A stretch of 64,000 nucleotides of DNA from assembly GCA_963844655.1 (NCBI GenBank), contig CAWJPA010000007.1, positions 1,488,001-1,552,000 on the forward strand. The letters are read 5' to 3'. The stretch comes from JASHPR01 sp963844655 (GTDB taxonomy: Bacteria; Actinomycetota; Actinomycetes; Streptosporangiales; Streptosporangiaceae). Positions 8,460 to 15,740 of this stretch are shown here, piece by piece. A program made the position numbers and the translations under genes. How positions within the stretch are numbered: position 1 is the first letter of the stretch; each line of letters opens with the position of its first letter. A model generated the notes under the pieces. It saw nothing but the letters and a program-made list of their open reading frames with translations. It ran no database searches and had not been told where the DNA came from.

Positions 8460-8545
8460 CCGCCCGCTCCCGCGGCGCTGATCGGGGGCTGGAAGCCCCC
8501 GGTACTCTTGCCGGGCGGCTCCGGGCCGGTCGTTTTCACGGACAT
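8456..8545 (-). CDS. Possible 29-aa leader protein of the hydrogenase-like operon
   Basis: ATG at 8545 is preceded by a purine-rich GAGGAGAG. It encodes 29 residues beginning MSVKTTGPEPPGKS, rich in Gly, Pro and Ala. Its TGA overlaps the GTG of the HyfC-like gene (GTGA), so the two are probably coupled. It has no membrane segment and no recognised homology. The parallel short ORF before the Usp gene makes a regulatory or coupling role more likely than chance. Confidence 0.45.
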   Translation of the reverse strand: MSVKTTGPEPPGKSTGGFQPPISAAGAGG

Positions 8546-8582
8546 CTCTCCTCTGCAGCCTGCCCGGTATCCGGGTCTAGGT

Positions 8583-8650
8583 CGTAGAGGCCATCAGCGA
8601 GACATCCCGCGGTTTCGGCGAGCCTCATCGCCGGGCCACCCATTGTGGCG
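8583..8650 (-). promoter_or_regulatory. Conserved upstream element, copy 3, before the hydrogenase-like operon
   Basis: Near-duplicate of 647-714. Shared blocks are GTAGAGGCCATCAGCGAG, GCGGTTT, the palindrome CGGCGA-GCCTCA-TCGCCG (8616-8633, perfect arms) and CCATTGTGG. It lies about 40 nt upstream of the 29-aa ORF. The position relative to the leader ORF resembles that in the Usp copy, supporting a common regulator. Confidence 0.6.
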
Positions 8651-8819
8651 GAAGGCGCTGCCGACCTGCAAATCCGGCGCAGGTGCCTGGCCAGCGGCGG
8701 GCCGGTGCCGAGGCCTCAGGCAGCCGGGCCTGGCCATCTAGGCCCGTCCCCGCTGCCCGGCTACGCTAAGAGCATCGGCGGAGGGGCTCGCCGTTACCTG
8801 CGGATAAGCCGCCAACGGT

Positions 8820-8836
8820 CCCTGCCAGAGGCAGGG
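8820..8836 (+). promoter_or_regulatory. GC hairpin over the ribosome-binding region of the HTH-repeat gene
   Basis: Perfect CCCTGCC-AGA-GGCAGGG stem-loop ending 10 nt before the GTG at 8847. The right arm contains the purine-rich stretch that would serve as Shine-Dalgarno sequence, so translation could be limited by folding. No other clear ribosome-binding site is present. Confidence 0.4.
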
Positions 8837-8846
8837 GGCCGTAAGC

Positions 8847-9803
8847 GTGCACGCAGACAACGATGCGTCCTGCCGCCTGTGCGCGCAGCAAACCCTGGCC
8901 GTCCAGGCGGCGGATCGCGCGTCCCGGCCTGATGCCGCACCGCCGGAGTTGGTTCCTCATCTGTATGTCTGCCGAGGGCTGTCGACCTACCGGATAGCCG
9001 AGATAACGGGAATCAGCCGGTACCGCGTCGGACGACTGCTCGGCCAGGCTGGGGTGCCGGTGAAGGCCCGGGGCGCGGGGCGACGGCGGCAGCCGGGCGC
9101 GGAGCAGGATGCACTGACGGGCACCATGGCCACGCTCTATCTCGAATCGCGACTTTCCTCCAGCCGGATCTCGGCGATCACGGGAGTTCCCGAGCGCACG
9201 GTCCGCGCCCGGCTGCGCCGCCATGGTGTACCCATGCGTACCCGGGGTCGGCTGAACCGGGAAGACCGGATAACGGTGCCCGCAGATGCGCTCGCCCAGC
9301 TGTACGTACGTACCGGACTGACCGCGGCAGAGACCGGCAAGCTGCTCGGCGTGTCGTTCCGGGTCGTCCTTAGGGCAGCGCACGACCAGGGCCTGCCGGT
9401 ACGCATCGGGGGAGTGCCGCCGCACCACGGGCCGACTGAGATCGAGTTGGTCGACGCCCTGTACGACGATCCGCTGGTGCAGCAGACGCTCATGCGTCAT
9501 GGCCTGGCCAGGCGGCCCGCCGGCGGTCCGATCTGGCAGCGCTTCCCTGTCCCGCTGCGGGTGGACGCAGAACTCGCGGAGGAGTTCTACGTCGCGTGCG
9601 GGGTGGGACTGAGGCACATCGAACTGCTATGCGGGCAGCCAGCCGAGACCATCCGCGGACTGCTGCATGCGCGGGGAATACCGCTGCGCCCGCCCGGCGG
9701 CAGATCCCCGTTCCTGCGCAGATGGCGCACGGGACCATTGGCTCAGCCGTCGGCGGACCAGCGAAACGAAGGCTCGCCGCACCGTGCTGCCAATCTGCCC
9801 TAG
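8847..9803 (+). CDS. Protein with four tandem helix-turn-helix repeats
   Basis: 318 residues, GTG start. After an N-terminal CxxC (C9, C12), a unit of about 38 residues recurs: an (L/F)Y(V/L)xxxL opening, then a helix-turn-helix with xxITGxxxxTVRxxLRxxGVP and a basic tail (RTRG). Clear copies are near residues 42-75, 94-131, 147-184 and 247-285, with a decayed copy near 195-220. Such homeodomain-like HTH arrays are expected to bind a long DNA site or several half-sites. No catalytic domain is seen. It is rightward and faces away from the hydrogenase-like operon, sharing the 8460-8846 region. A regulator of that operon is possible, but this is inference only. Confidence 0.65.
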   Translation: MHADNDASCRLCAQQTLAVQAADRASRPDAAPPELVPHLYVCRGLSTYRIAEITGISRYRVGRLLGQAGVPVKARGAGRRRQPGAEQDALTGTMATLYLESRLSSSRISAITGVPERTVRARLRRHGVPMRTRGRLNREDRITVPADALAQLYVRTGLTAAETGKLLGVSFRVVLRAAHDQGLPVRIGGVPPHHGPTEIELVDALYDDPLVQQTLMRHGLARRPAGGPIWQRFPVPLRVDAELAEEFYVACGVGLRHIELLCGQPAETIRGLLHARGIPLRPPGGRSPFLRRWRTGPLAQPSADQRNEGSPHRAANLP

Positions 9804-10084
9804 GCGTCGGCGATAAGGCGGGCACAGATGCCGAACTGGCGCAGCTCCGCCGAGGCGTGGGCCTGGCGCGCAAAGGCCGCGGTGTCGCCGCGCGCGAGTG
9901 AGTCCCAGCAGATACGGTCGGCCACCGCAAGAGCGCAGACTGCTGCGGCGGCAAGTCCGGTCGGCGAGATGGTCTCCACCAGCTCTCTGAGCCGGGTCAC
10001 ATCGGCGACCGCTTCGCGCGCTGCTGTGGCTTCCAGCTGTTGCAGGTGAACCGACAGCTCGCCGATGAGGTAGTCCTGCGTCAT
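9800..10084 (-). CDS. Small helical protein of unknown function
   Basis: 94 residues, predicted mostly alpha-helical (long Ala/Leu/Glu-rich helices, with AVCALAVADRICWDSLARGD in the middle). No family recognised. ATG at 10084. It is the third leftward gene behind the dynamin-like GTPase and the 89-aa gene (25-nt gap), so it probably belongs to that transcript. Its 3' end overlaps the convergent HTH-repeat gene by 4 nt. Confidence 0.55.
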   Translation of the reverse strand: MTQDYLIGELSVHLQQLEATAAREAVADVTRLRELVETISPTGLAAAAVCALAVADRICWDSLARGDTAAFARQAHASAELRQFGICARLIADA

Positions 10085-10109
10085 GCGTCCGCTCTCCTCA
10101 GTAGCGCAG

Positions 10110-10379
10110 TCAGGGCCCGATTCTGGTCACGGTCGGGTCCAGGACGCCCAGCAGCCGGCTGCACGGCCAGGAAGACTGCCGGCCTTCGGTCTGCTCGACG
10201 GTTTCGACGAGCATGGCGGCACGGTCATCTGGCTGCCCGTGCCAGCGTGGGCAGCGGTCGAACAGCGGGCAATCGCTGCTGGCCGTGCCACGGCGTGGAG
10301 CGCACTTCGGTCTGGCGCCGGAGCGGAAGACGCGCAGCGCCCGCCACAGCAGCAGAACCTCGTCCTCGCTGACCTTCAT
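10110..10379 (-). CDS. Small protein coupled to the dynamin-like GTPase
   Basis: 89 residues. The ATG at 10379 overlaps the GTPase stop (ATGA), strong evidence of co-translation. It opens with the helix MKVSEDEVLLLWRALRVFRS, then a basic, cysteine-containing middle (C26, C37, C43, C63) and a C-terminal part ending VLDPTVTRIGP. The cysteines are not arranged as an obvious zinc ribbon. No family recognised; it may be a GTPase partner. Confidence 0.55.
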   Translation of the reverse strand: MKVSEDEVLLLWRALRVFRSGARPKCAPRRGTASSDCPLFDRCPRWHGQPDDRAAMLVETVEQTEGRQSSWPCSRLLGVLDPTVTRIGP

Positions 10380-12115
10380 GACGCCGTCGCCGGCTGAGCA
10401 TCCGAGCCGAGGGTGTCGAGCCGGGCCTGCGTACTGCGGAGGGCCTGCTCACGAGCGGCCAGCTCGGCGAGCCGGCCGGCCGCCTGACCGGCTGTCTGAT
10501 CTCGCAGTACCGCAGCCGTCTCCAGCGCGTCAGCCAGGCGGTCCGTGCTGGCGGAGTAGCGGCGCTTCACGATCAGGATCAGCTGCCGCGTCGCCTCGGC
10601 CAGCCGGTACTGCAGATCTGCCCGGGCCCGGCCGATCTGCCTGCCCACGAGATCGCCCACCTCACCGAGCACGTGATCGCGGGCCAGCCGCCGCCCCACC
10701 TGCCCAGGCAGGCTGCGCCGGATCGCGCCTGCGAGCAGCTCAGCCTGATCGACCCTTTCGTCCACCGAGTAGAAGAACCGCGGGTCCGGGGCCAGGCGCT
10801 CGCCCGGCGCCGGCATCGCCAGCGTCAGCCCGAGCAGCTCAGCGGCCGCCCCGCGGATCGCGTCGAGCTCAGCCGTGAGATCGCGGGTGAGCCGGCCGTC
10901 CAGTGTGCCGAGGCCATCCTCGAGCCGCTGGCGCTGCGCTCGCCGCCACGACTCGGCCGCATCCTTCGCCAGCCGGACAAGCCGGTCTCGGCCCTGCCGC
11001 TCGATATCGGCGGGCTTTGCCTGGGCGAGCTCACCGTCGAGCAACCTGGCGATGGCGGCACACAGGTTCCCGGTCAGCCGGATGATCTCCCGGTCAGCCG
11101 CCCCGTTCAGCTCGGCCAGCAGCCGGGCGGACTCCGCTGCGGCCAGATCTGCCGCGCAGGTCCCCTGCTCCCGGACGGCCTTGAGCCGGGCGGTGAAGGC
11201 GGTCACCCGCCCGGCCGCCTCTGAGCTGCGCATCTGGGCAGCACGCTGGGCGAGCGCGACCTCGTCGATCAGGGAGCCGGTGACTCGGCGCAGCTGTCCG
11301 ACAGCGGATCGCTCAAGGTCCGCGGACCTCCCGGCGCCGAGATACGCAACGAAGTCAGCGGCGAGCTCGGCGAACCCCGCATCGCCAGCGGGGCTGAGCG
11401 CGGCCCGGGCCGACACCGGGTAGACCCGGGCCGCCGCCCGGCCCGTCGCGTCGCCGGCGAACCGCCCGGTGAACGCGACGGCCTCGGCCAGCCCGGCGGC
11501 ATCCAGGTAGTCCGCCTTGTTCAGCACCACGAAGGTGGTCACTGACAGCTCCCGGACGCGTCCGAGCAGCTCATGCTCGCTGGCCGAGACCGGCGGGTCG
11601 GCGGTCAATACGAAGATCGCCGCGTCCATGGTCGGCAGGACGCTGTCCGCCGTAGCGGTGTTGTGCGCGTACACCGAGCCGGTGCCGGGCGTGTCGACGA
11701 TTTCCACGCCACGGGCGAGGAGCGGGGCATCGAGCCGGGCCGTGATGCTGCTGACGCCGAGGGCGTTGCCAGGATTGCCGTGTTCAGTGCCCAGATCGTC
11801 CAGCGCGGACAACGGGTAGCGATCTGAGCGGCCATCCGCAAACGCCACCTCGAGGCCCTCATCGGTCCCGTGCGTCACGGTAACCGCCACGGCCGTGAGC
11901 GGCGTCACGCCGACCGGCAGTACCTGCCGGCCCAGCAGCGCGTTCACCAGCGTGCTCTTCCCGCGTTTGGCCTCGCCCACGACCAGCACGCGCAGCCGAG
12001 CCGCAACCAGCCGGTTTCGCAGCGCCGCGAGTGCCTCCCGGTCCTGAGCCCTGGCCACATCGGCGAGGTCGTCCAGGACCGACATCAGCGGGTAGGGCAA
12101 CTCAGATGCGCGCAT
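10376..12115 (-). CDS. Dynamin-like GTPase
   Basis: 579 residues. The G domain lies near the N-terminus: P-loop GEAKRGKST (47-55), switch threonine region TPLTAV, DTPG (near 141) and NKAD (near 197). The rest is helical and rich in Ala/Arg/Glu, as in the stalk of bacterial dynamin-like proteins. No transmembrane helix or amphipathic paddle is evident, so membrane remodelling is not shown. Members act in membrane fission or fusion, stress or division. ATG at 12115 with AGGAGG; a hairpin (12123-12140) overlaps this site. It leads a three-gene leftward transcript with two small proteins of unknown function. Confidence 0.8.
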   Translation of the reverse strand: MRASELPYPLMSVLDDLADVARAQDREALAALRNRLVAARLRVLVVGEAKRGKSTLVNALLGRQVLPVGVTPLTAVAVTVTHGTDEGLEVAFADGRSDRYPLSALDDLGTEHGNPGNALGVSSITARLDAPLLARGVEIVDTPGTGSVYAHNTATADSVLPTMDAAIFVLTADPPVSASEHELLGRVRELSVTTFVVLNKADYLDAAGLAEAVAFTGRFAGDATGRAAARVYPVSARAALSPAGDAGFAELAADFVAYLGAGRSADLERSAVGQLRRVTGSLIDEVALAQRAAQMRSSEAAGRVTAFTARLKAVREQGTCAADLAAAESARLLAELNGAADREIIRLTGNLCAAIARLLDGELAQAKPADIERQGRDRLVRLAKDAAESWRRAQRQRLEDGLGTLDGRLTRDLTAELDAIRGAAAELLGLTLAMPAPGERLAPDPRFFYSVDERVDQAELLAGAIRRSLPGQVGRRLARDHVLGEVGDLVGRQIGRARADLQYRLAEATRQLILIVKRRYSASTDRLADALETAAVLRDQTAGQAAGRLAELAAREQALRSTQARLDTLGSDAQPATAS

Positions 12116-12122
12116 GCCGCCT

Positions 12123-12140
12123 CCTACCTATTCAGGTAGG
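12123..12140 (-). promoter_or_regulatory. Hairpin overlapping the Shine-Dalgarno of the dynamin-like gene
   Basis: Perfect 7-bp arms CCTACCT and AGGTAGG with a 4-nt loop. On the leftward mRNA the 3' arm runs into AGGAGG (12120-12125), sharing three bases with it, seven nt or fewer from the ATG. It could act as a translational brake or an operator. The gap 12141-12263 shows nothing else. Confidence 0.4.
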
Positions 12141-12263
12141 GACCGTTGGCGGCGCGAAGCCGCGGTTGGATGGCGGGCCCCTCCGCCGACGCATCTCCTC
12201 CAGGTTAATGCAGGACGGCAACGGCCAGCCGCGGGCCTGTCAGCACCATCGCCCCTTAGCTCA

Positions 12264-13091
12264 TCAGGAGGGGTCGTACGCGATCGTGGGCAGGTCCACC
12301 GCGGTCGCGCCGCCGTCGACCGTGATCACGGCGCCGGTCACCGCTGAGGCATGGCCGCTGGCCAGAAACGCCACGACGGCCGCGACCTCGCCCGCCTCGG
12401 CGGGCCTGCGCAGCGGCACGTGCCCGGTGGCCAGCGTGTAGGCGGCTTCCCGGCTGCTGAGCCCGCGCAGGTCGGCGAGCTGGTCCATCTCCTCGTCGGC
12501 CATGGGGGTGCGCACCCAGCCCGGGCACACGGTGTTGACCCGGACCCCGCGCGGGCCGAAGTCCCTGGCCATCGACCGGGCCAGCCCGATCAGCCCGTGC
12601 TTGGCCGTGACGTAGCCCACCGACTCCGGGGACGCGGCCAGGCCGGCGATCGACGCCACCACGACCGCGCAGCCGCGGCGCGTGACCAGCTGCGGCAGGC
12701 AGGCCCGCGCCGAGACCAGGCAGGTGGTCACGTTGGACCGGAGGCTCGCCGTCCAGGCGTCGTCGGCGATGTCCGCGGCGGTCCCCGCGCCCATGCCGCC
12801 GGCGTTCGCCACCAGGACGTCGATGCCGCCGAAACACGTGGCCGCGGCCTCCGCGACCCTGGCCATGTCGGCCGGGTCTGCCGCGTCGGCCGGGACGGCC
12901 AGGGCCCGGGCCTCCGGGGTCCGGTTCTGCAGCGTGGCCACGGTGTCGTGCAGCAGCGAGGCGCGCCGCCCGACCAGGACGACCGCGCCGCCCTCGGCGG
13001 CGAACCGGGCGGCTACCGCGGCGCCGATCCCGGTTCCGGCGCCAGTGATCACCGCGACCTTGCCGTCGAGCCAGCCACCAGATCCGGCCAT
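12264..13091 (-). CDS. SDR-family oxidoreductase
   Basis: 275-residue classical short-chain dehydrogenase. Visible are the cofactor loop TGAGTGIG (near 17-24), NAGG near 95, the catalytic Ser in VVASIAGL, the YVTAK tetrad (Tyr/Lys near 160-164), and the C-terminal TGAVITVDGG. An Arg (VGRR) after the second strand suggests NADP(H). It reduces or oxidises a carbonyl or alcohol; the substrate is unknown. It is last in an apparent operon after the PLP decarboxylase (51 nt) and the nitrilase-fold protein, suggesting a small catabolic pathway. Confidence 0.85.
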   Translation of the reverse strand: MAGSGGWLDGKVAVITGAGTGIGAAVAARFAAEGGAVVLVGRRASLLHDTVATLQNRTPEARALAVPADAADPADMARVAEAAATCFGGIDVLVANAGGMGAGTAADIADDAWTASLRSNVTTCLVSARACLPQLVTRRGCAVVVASIAGLAASPESVGYVTAKHGLIGLARSMARDFGPRGVRVNTVCPGWVRTPMADEEMDQLADLRGLSSREAAYTLATGHVPLRRPAEAGEVAAVVAFLASGHASAVTGAVITVDGGATAVDLPTIAYDPS

Positions 13092-13142
13092 GGGGAGCCT
13101 TTCAGCGTCTGCGGTGCGGGTGTGCGCGGGCTGCGTCGGCGG

Positions 13143-14507
13143 TCAGCCGCCGGCGAGCCGCTCGAGGCGGGAGTGCAGTTCGCTGAGGTAGCCCTCGGCC
13201 TCCGGCTTCATCAGCACGCTGCGCAGGATCCTGGTCCCCTCGCTGTCCAGCTCCACGCTGGGATGGCGGCGGGCGACGTCGGCGGCCGACACGCGCAGCG
13301 TGCTGAGGTAGACCGGGCGGTCCGGGTCGGCCATGCCGTCGGCCAGCATCCGGGCGCTGGCCTGATCGATCGCGGACAGGCTCCGCGGGGTGGTGGCCGG
13401 GAAGTAGCAGATGATGTCCAGCTCCGGGGGCTGGTAGAGCATCAGCCGACCGGAATCGGAGATCAGCTTGGCCAGGTCCAGGGCGGCCCGGCGGCCGGCC
13501 GCGAGCACCCGGCCGAGCCCGTCCGGCGCGGGCGGCAGCAGCCGGAACGTGAGCCACAGCGCGGCGGCCGCCGCCCCGGCCCTGGAGCACTCGAGGCTGA
13601 TCTCGCCGAGGTGCAGGTCGCCGGACGTGAAGTAGGTGTAGGGGGAGTCGTGCAGGTAGAACCGCCCCACGTCCGGGTCCCGGAACAGCACCGCGCCGCA
13701 TCCGTAGGGCTGGAGCCCGTGCTTGTGCGGGTCAACGACCACCGAATCGCACTCCGAGATGGCCCGCCAGGGCGCCGCGTCCAGCCCGGCCCGGTCCTCA
13801 AGACCCGCCAGCAGGGTGAAGAACCCGCCGTAGGCGGCGTCGACGTGCACTCGCACGCCATGCTGGCGGGCGATCGCGAGTATCTCGTGCACCGGATCGA
13901 TGGCGCCCACGCCAGTCGTGCCCGCGGTCGCCACCACGGTCCCGATCCTGCCCCCGGCGAGCAGCGCGTCCAGCGCGCCGAGGTCCATCCGGCCCGCGCC
14001 GTCCGTGGCCACCGGGGTCCCGTCGATGCCCAGCACGCCGCACATGCGGCTGTGCGTGTAGTGCGCCTCGGTGCTGTAGGCGATGCCGCGGTCCGGGTGC
14101 AGCTCGCGGGCGATGAACAAGGCCTCCAGGTTCGCGATCGTGCCGCTGCTGGTCAGATGGCCGAGGTGCGTACCGAGGCCGAACATCTGGGCCAGCTGCG
14201 CCACGACCTCCTTCTCCATCTGGCCGGTGGCCGGGCCGCCGTCGAGCGCGTGGTTGTTGGGGTTGATCAGCATCGCGGCGAGGTAGCCGGCCACGGCGGC
14301 CGGATGCGGGGGCTTGAGCATCTGCCCGGCATAGGCCGGGTGGAAGAACGGGTAGTTGCCCCGCAGCCGCTCGGTGAACTCGCCGAACGCGCTGGCGAAC
14401 TGCTCGTCGCTGACCTGCATCGAGGCATCGCGCTCGAACGGCCCGAAGCCCGCCTGCCAGTCCTCGACCGCATCCACCCCGCTGGTCAGCCAGCGCCGCA
14501 AGTCCAT
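13143..14507 (-). CDS. PLP-dependent group II decarboxylase-like protein
   Basis: About 454 residues (454 from ATG 14507; an ATG at 14528 adds seven). Fold-type I PLP enzyme of the glutamate/aromatic amino-acid decarboxylase group. Features are HLTSSGTIANLEAL (phosphate-binding region), HVDAAYGGF (Asp to the PLP nitrogen) and the lysine motif DPHKHGLQPYGCG. It is expected to decarboxylate an amino acid to an amine, although some relatives are aminotransferase-like. It lies 40 nt after the nitrilase-fold gene and 51 nt before the SDR. The substrate is not evident. Confidence 0.82.
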   Translation of the reverse strand: MDLRRWLTSGVDAVEDWQAGFGPFERDASMQVSDEQFASAFGEFTERLRGNYPFFHPAYAGQMLKPPHPAAVAGYLAAMLINPNNHALDGGPATGQMEKEVVAQLAQMFGLGTHLGHLTSSGTIANLEALFIARELHPDRGIAYSTEAHYTHSRMCGVLGIDGTPVATDGAGRMDLGALDALLAGGRIGTVVATAGTTGVGAIDPVHEILAIARQHGVRVHVDAAYGGFFTLLAGLEDRAGLDAAPWRAISECDSVVVDPHKHGLQPYGCGAVLFRDPDVGRFYLHDSPYTYFTSGDLHLGEISLECSRAGAAAAALWLTFRLLPPAPDGLGRVLAAGRRAALDLAKLISDSGRLMLYQPPELDIICYFPATTPRSLSAIDQASARMLADGMADPDRPVYLSTLRVSAADVARRHPSVELDSEGTRILRSVLMKPEAEGYLSELHSRLERLAGG

Positions 14508-14547
14508 CTCGCACCCCCCGCCCGGCACCGCAGCCGCCGGGCCAGCA

Positions 14548-15618
14548 TTACCCCTTGTCGGGCCGGACCCAGATATCGCGTTCGTGCATGAGCTCGATCT
14601 GCTTGTCGGTCACCTCGCGGCGGTACTCATCGTGCCCGTACGGGGCACGGTCGAGGTACATGTTCTTCGGGTAGACCGGCTGCTCGTAGATCAGCTGGTA
14701 CTGCTCGGTGGTGAGGTCCTTGATCCAGTTGTCCCACTGCGCGTTGGCGCGGAACTTGCGCAGCGCCTCGACGTCGACGGTCCCGGCCACCCAGGAGGAC
14801 CCGGCGCTGTAGTCGTGCCGCCCGACGATCTGCCCGCGGTAGTCGATCACCGCCGACCCGCCTCCGAACGTGTCGATCGGGACCTTGGAGTCGGCGTCCA
14901 GGTAGTACGTGCCGACGTTGCAGGCGATCAGGTAGAAGTTGTTGTCCAGGGCGCGGGCCCGGTTCTGGATCTCGAACAGGCCGTTGCCGACGTGCGGGTG
15001 CGGGTACGGGCCGCGGTAGACGATCTCGGCGCCGTTCATGGCCAGGCCGCGGGCGTTCTCCGGGTAGGAGCCCTCGTTGGCCATCAGGAACCCGAGCCGG
15101 CCGATCTCGGTGTCGGCGACCGGGTAGAACGCGTCCAGGTTGCGCCCGTACAGCTCGATCCACCTGTCCCAGACGTTGTGCGGCGTCACCGAGTGCTCGA
15201 CCGGGAGGAGCGGCACCACCTTGTGGTGCCGGAGGATGACCTCGCCCTCCGGGCTGATGATGAAGCCGACGTTGAAGAACCGCCCGGGGAACTCTGGATG
15301 GCGGGCCTTGGCCTGAGCCATCACGAACGCGTTCCACTGCCGGGCCAGTGCGCCCAGGCGGTCCGTCTCGGGACCCGGGATGTCGATCGCGCATTCCCGG
15401 GCGAACTCTTCGTGATTGAGGTCAAGGACCTCGTCGTTGAAGCCCTGCAGGGCACCTTCGGGGATGGCGATGAGCCGCACCGGCAGGTCCAGGCTGGACA
15501 GCCACGACGCGGCCTTGATCAGGTGCGAGAGGTGCTCGAGGTTCGTCTCGATCTCACGACGGTGACGGATGCCCCGCATGGTGGGCACCAGGCCCAGGGC
15601 CTGATAAGGCTCGATCAT
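14548..15618 (-). CDS. Nitrilase-superfamily protein lacking the catalytic cysteine
   Basis: 356 residues of the carbon-nitrogen hydrolase fold. The catalytic Glu (IPEGAL, E54) and Lys (LRHHKVVP, K133) are present. The nucleophile motif, normally an Ile-Cys-x-Asp followed by a Tyr-Pro-Glu-type turn as in aliphatic amidases, reads LGFLMANEGSYPENAR with Ala180 at the cysteine position (codon GCC). The surrounding NGAEIVYRGPYPH matches amidase-like members. Ordinary amide or nitrile hydrolysis is therefore unlikely unless another residue substitutes. ATG at 15618; first gene of the operon with the decarboxylase and SDR. Confidence 0.8.
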   Translation of the reverse strand: MIEPYQALGLVPTMRGIRHRREIETNLEHLSHLIKAASWLSSLDLPVRLIAIPEGALQGFNDEVLDLNHEEFARECAIDIPGPETDRLGALARQWNAFVMAQAKARHPEFPGRFFNVGFIISPEGEVILRHHKVVPLLPVEHSVTPHNVWDRWIELYGRNLDAFYPVADTEIGRLGFLMANEGSYPENARGLAMNGAEIVYRGPYPHPHVGNGLFEIQNRARALDNNFYLIACNVGTYYLDADSKVPIDTFGGGSAVIDYRGQIVGRHDYSAGSSWVAGTVDVEALRKFRANAQWDNWIKDLTTEQYQLIYEQPVYPKNMYLDRAPYGHDEYRREVTDKQIELMHERDIWVRPDKG

Positions 15619-15740
15619 GACTTATACCTTCAACCCTGCGGGCCCTGGCTTCAAGCCGGACCGGGTGATCGGGCCGGAGGGGCCTGGCCCGGGCGTGTTC
15701 CTGGGCAGCGCGCCAGGGGCGGATCGGTAGGGTTGCGATC

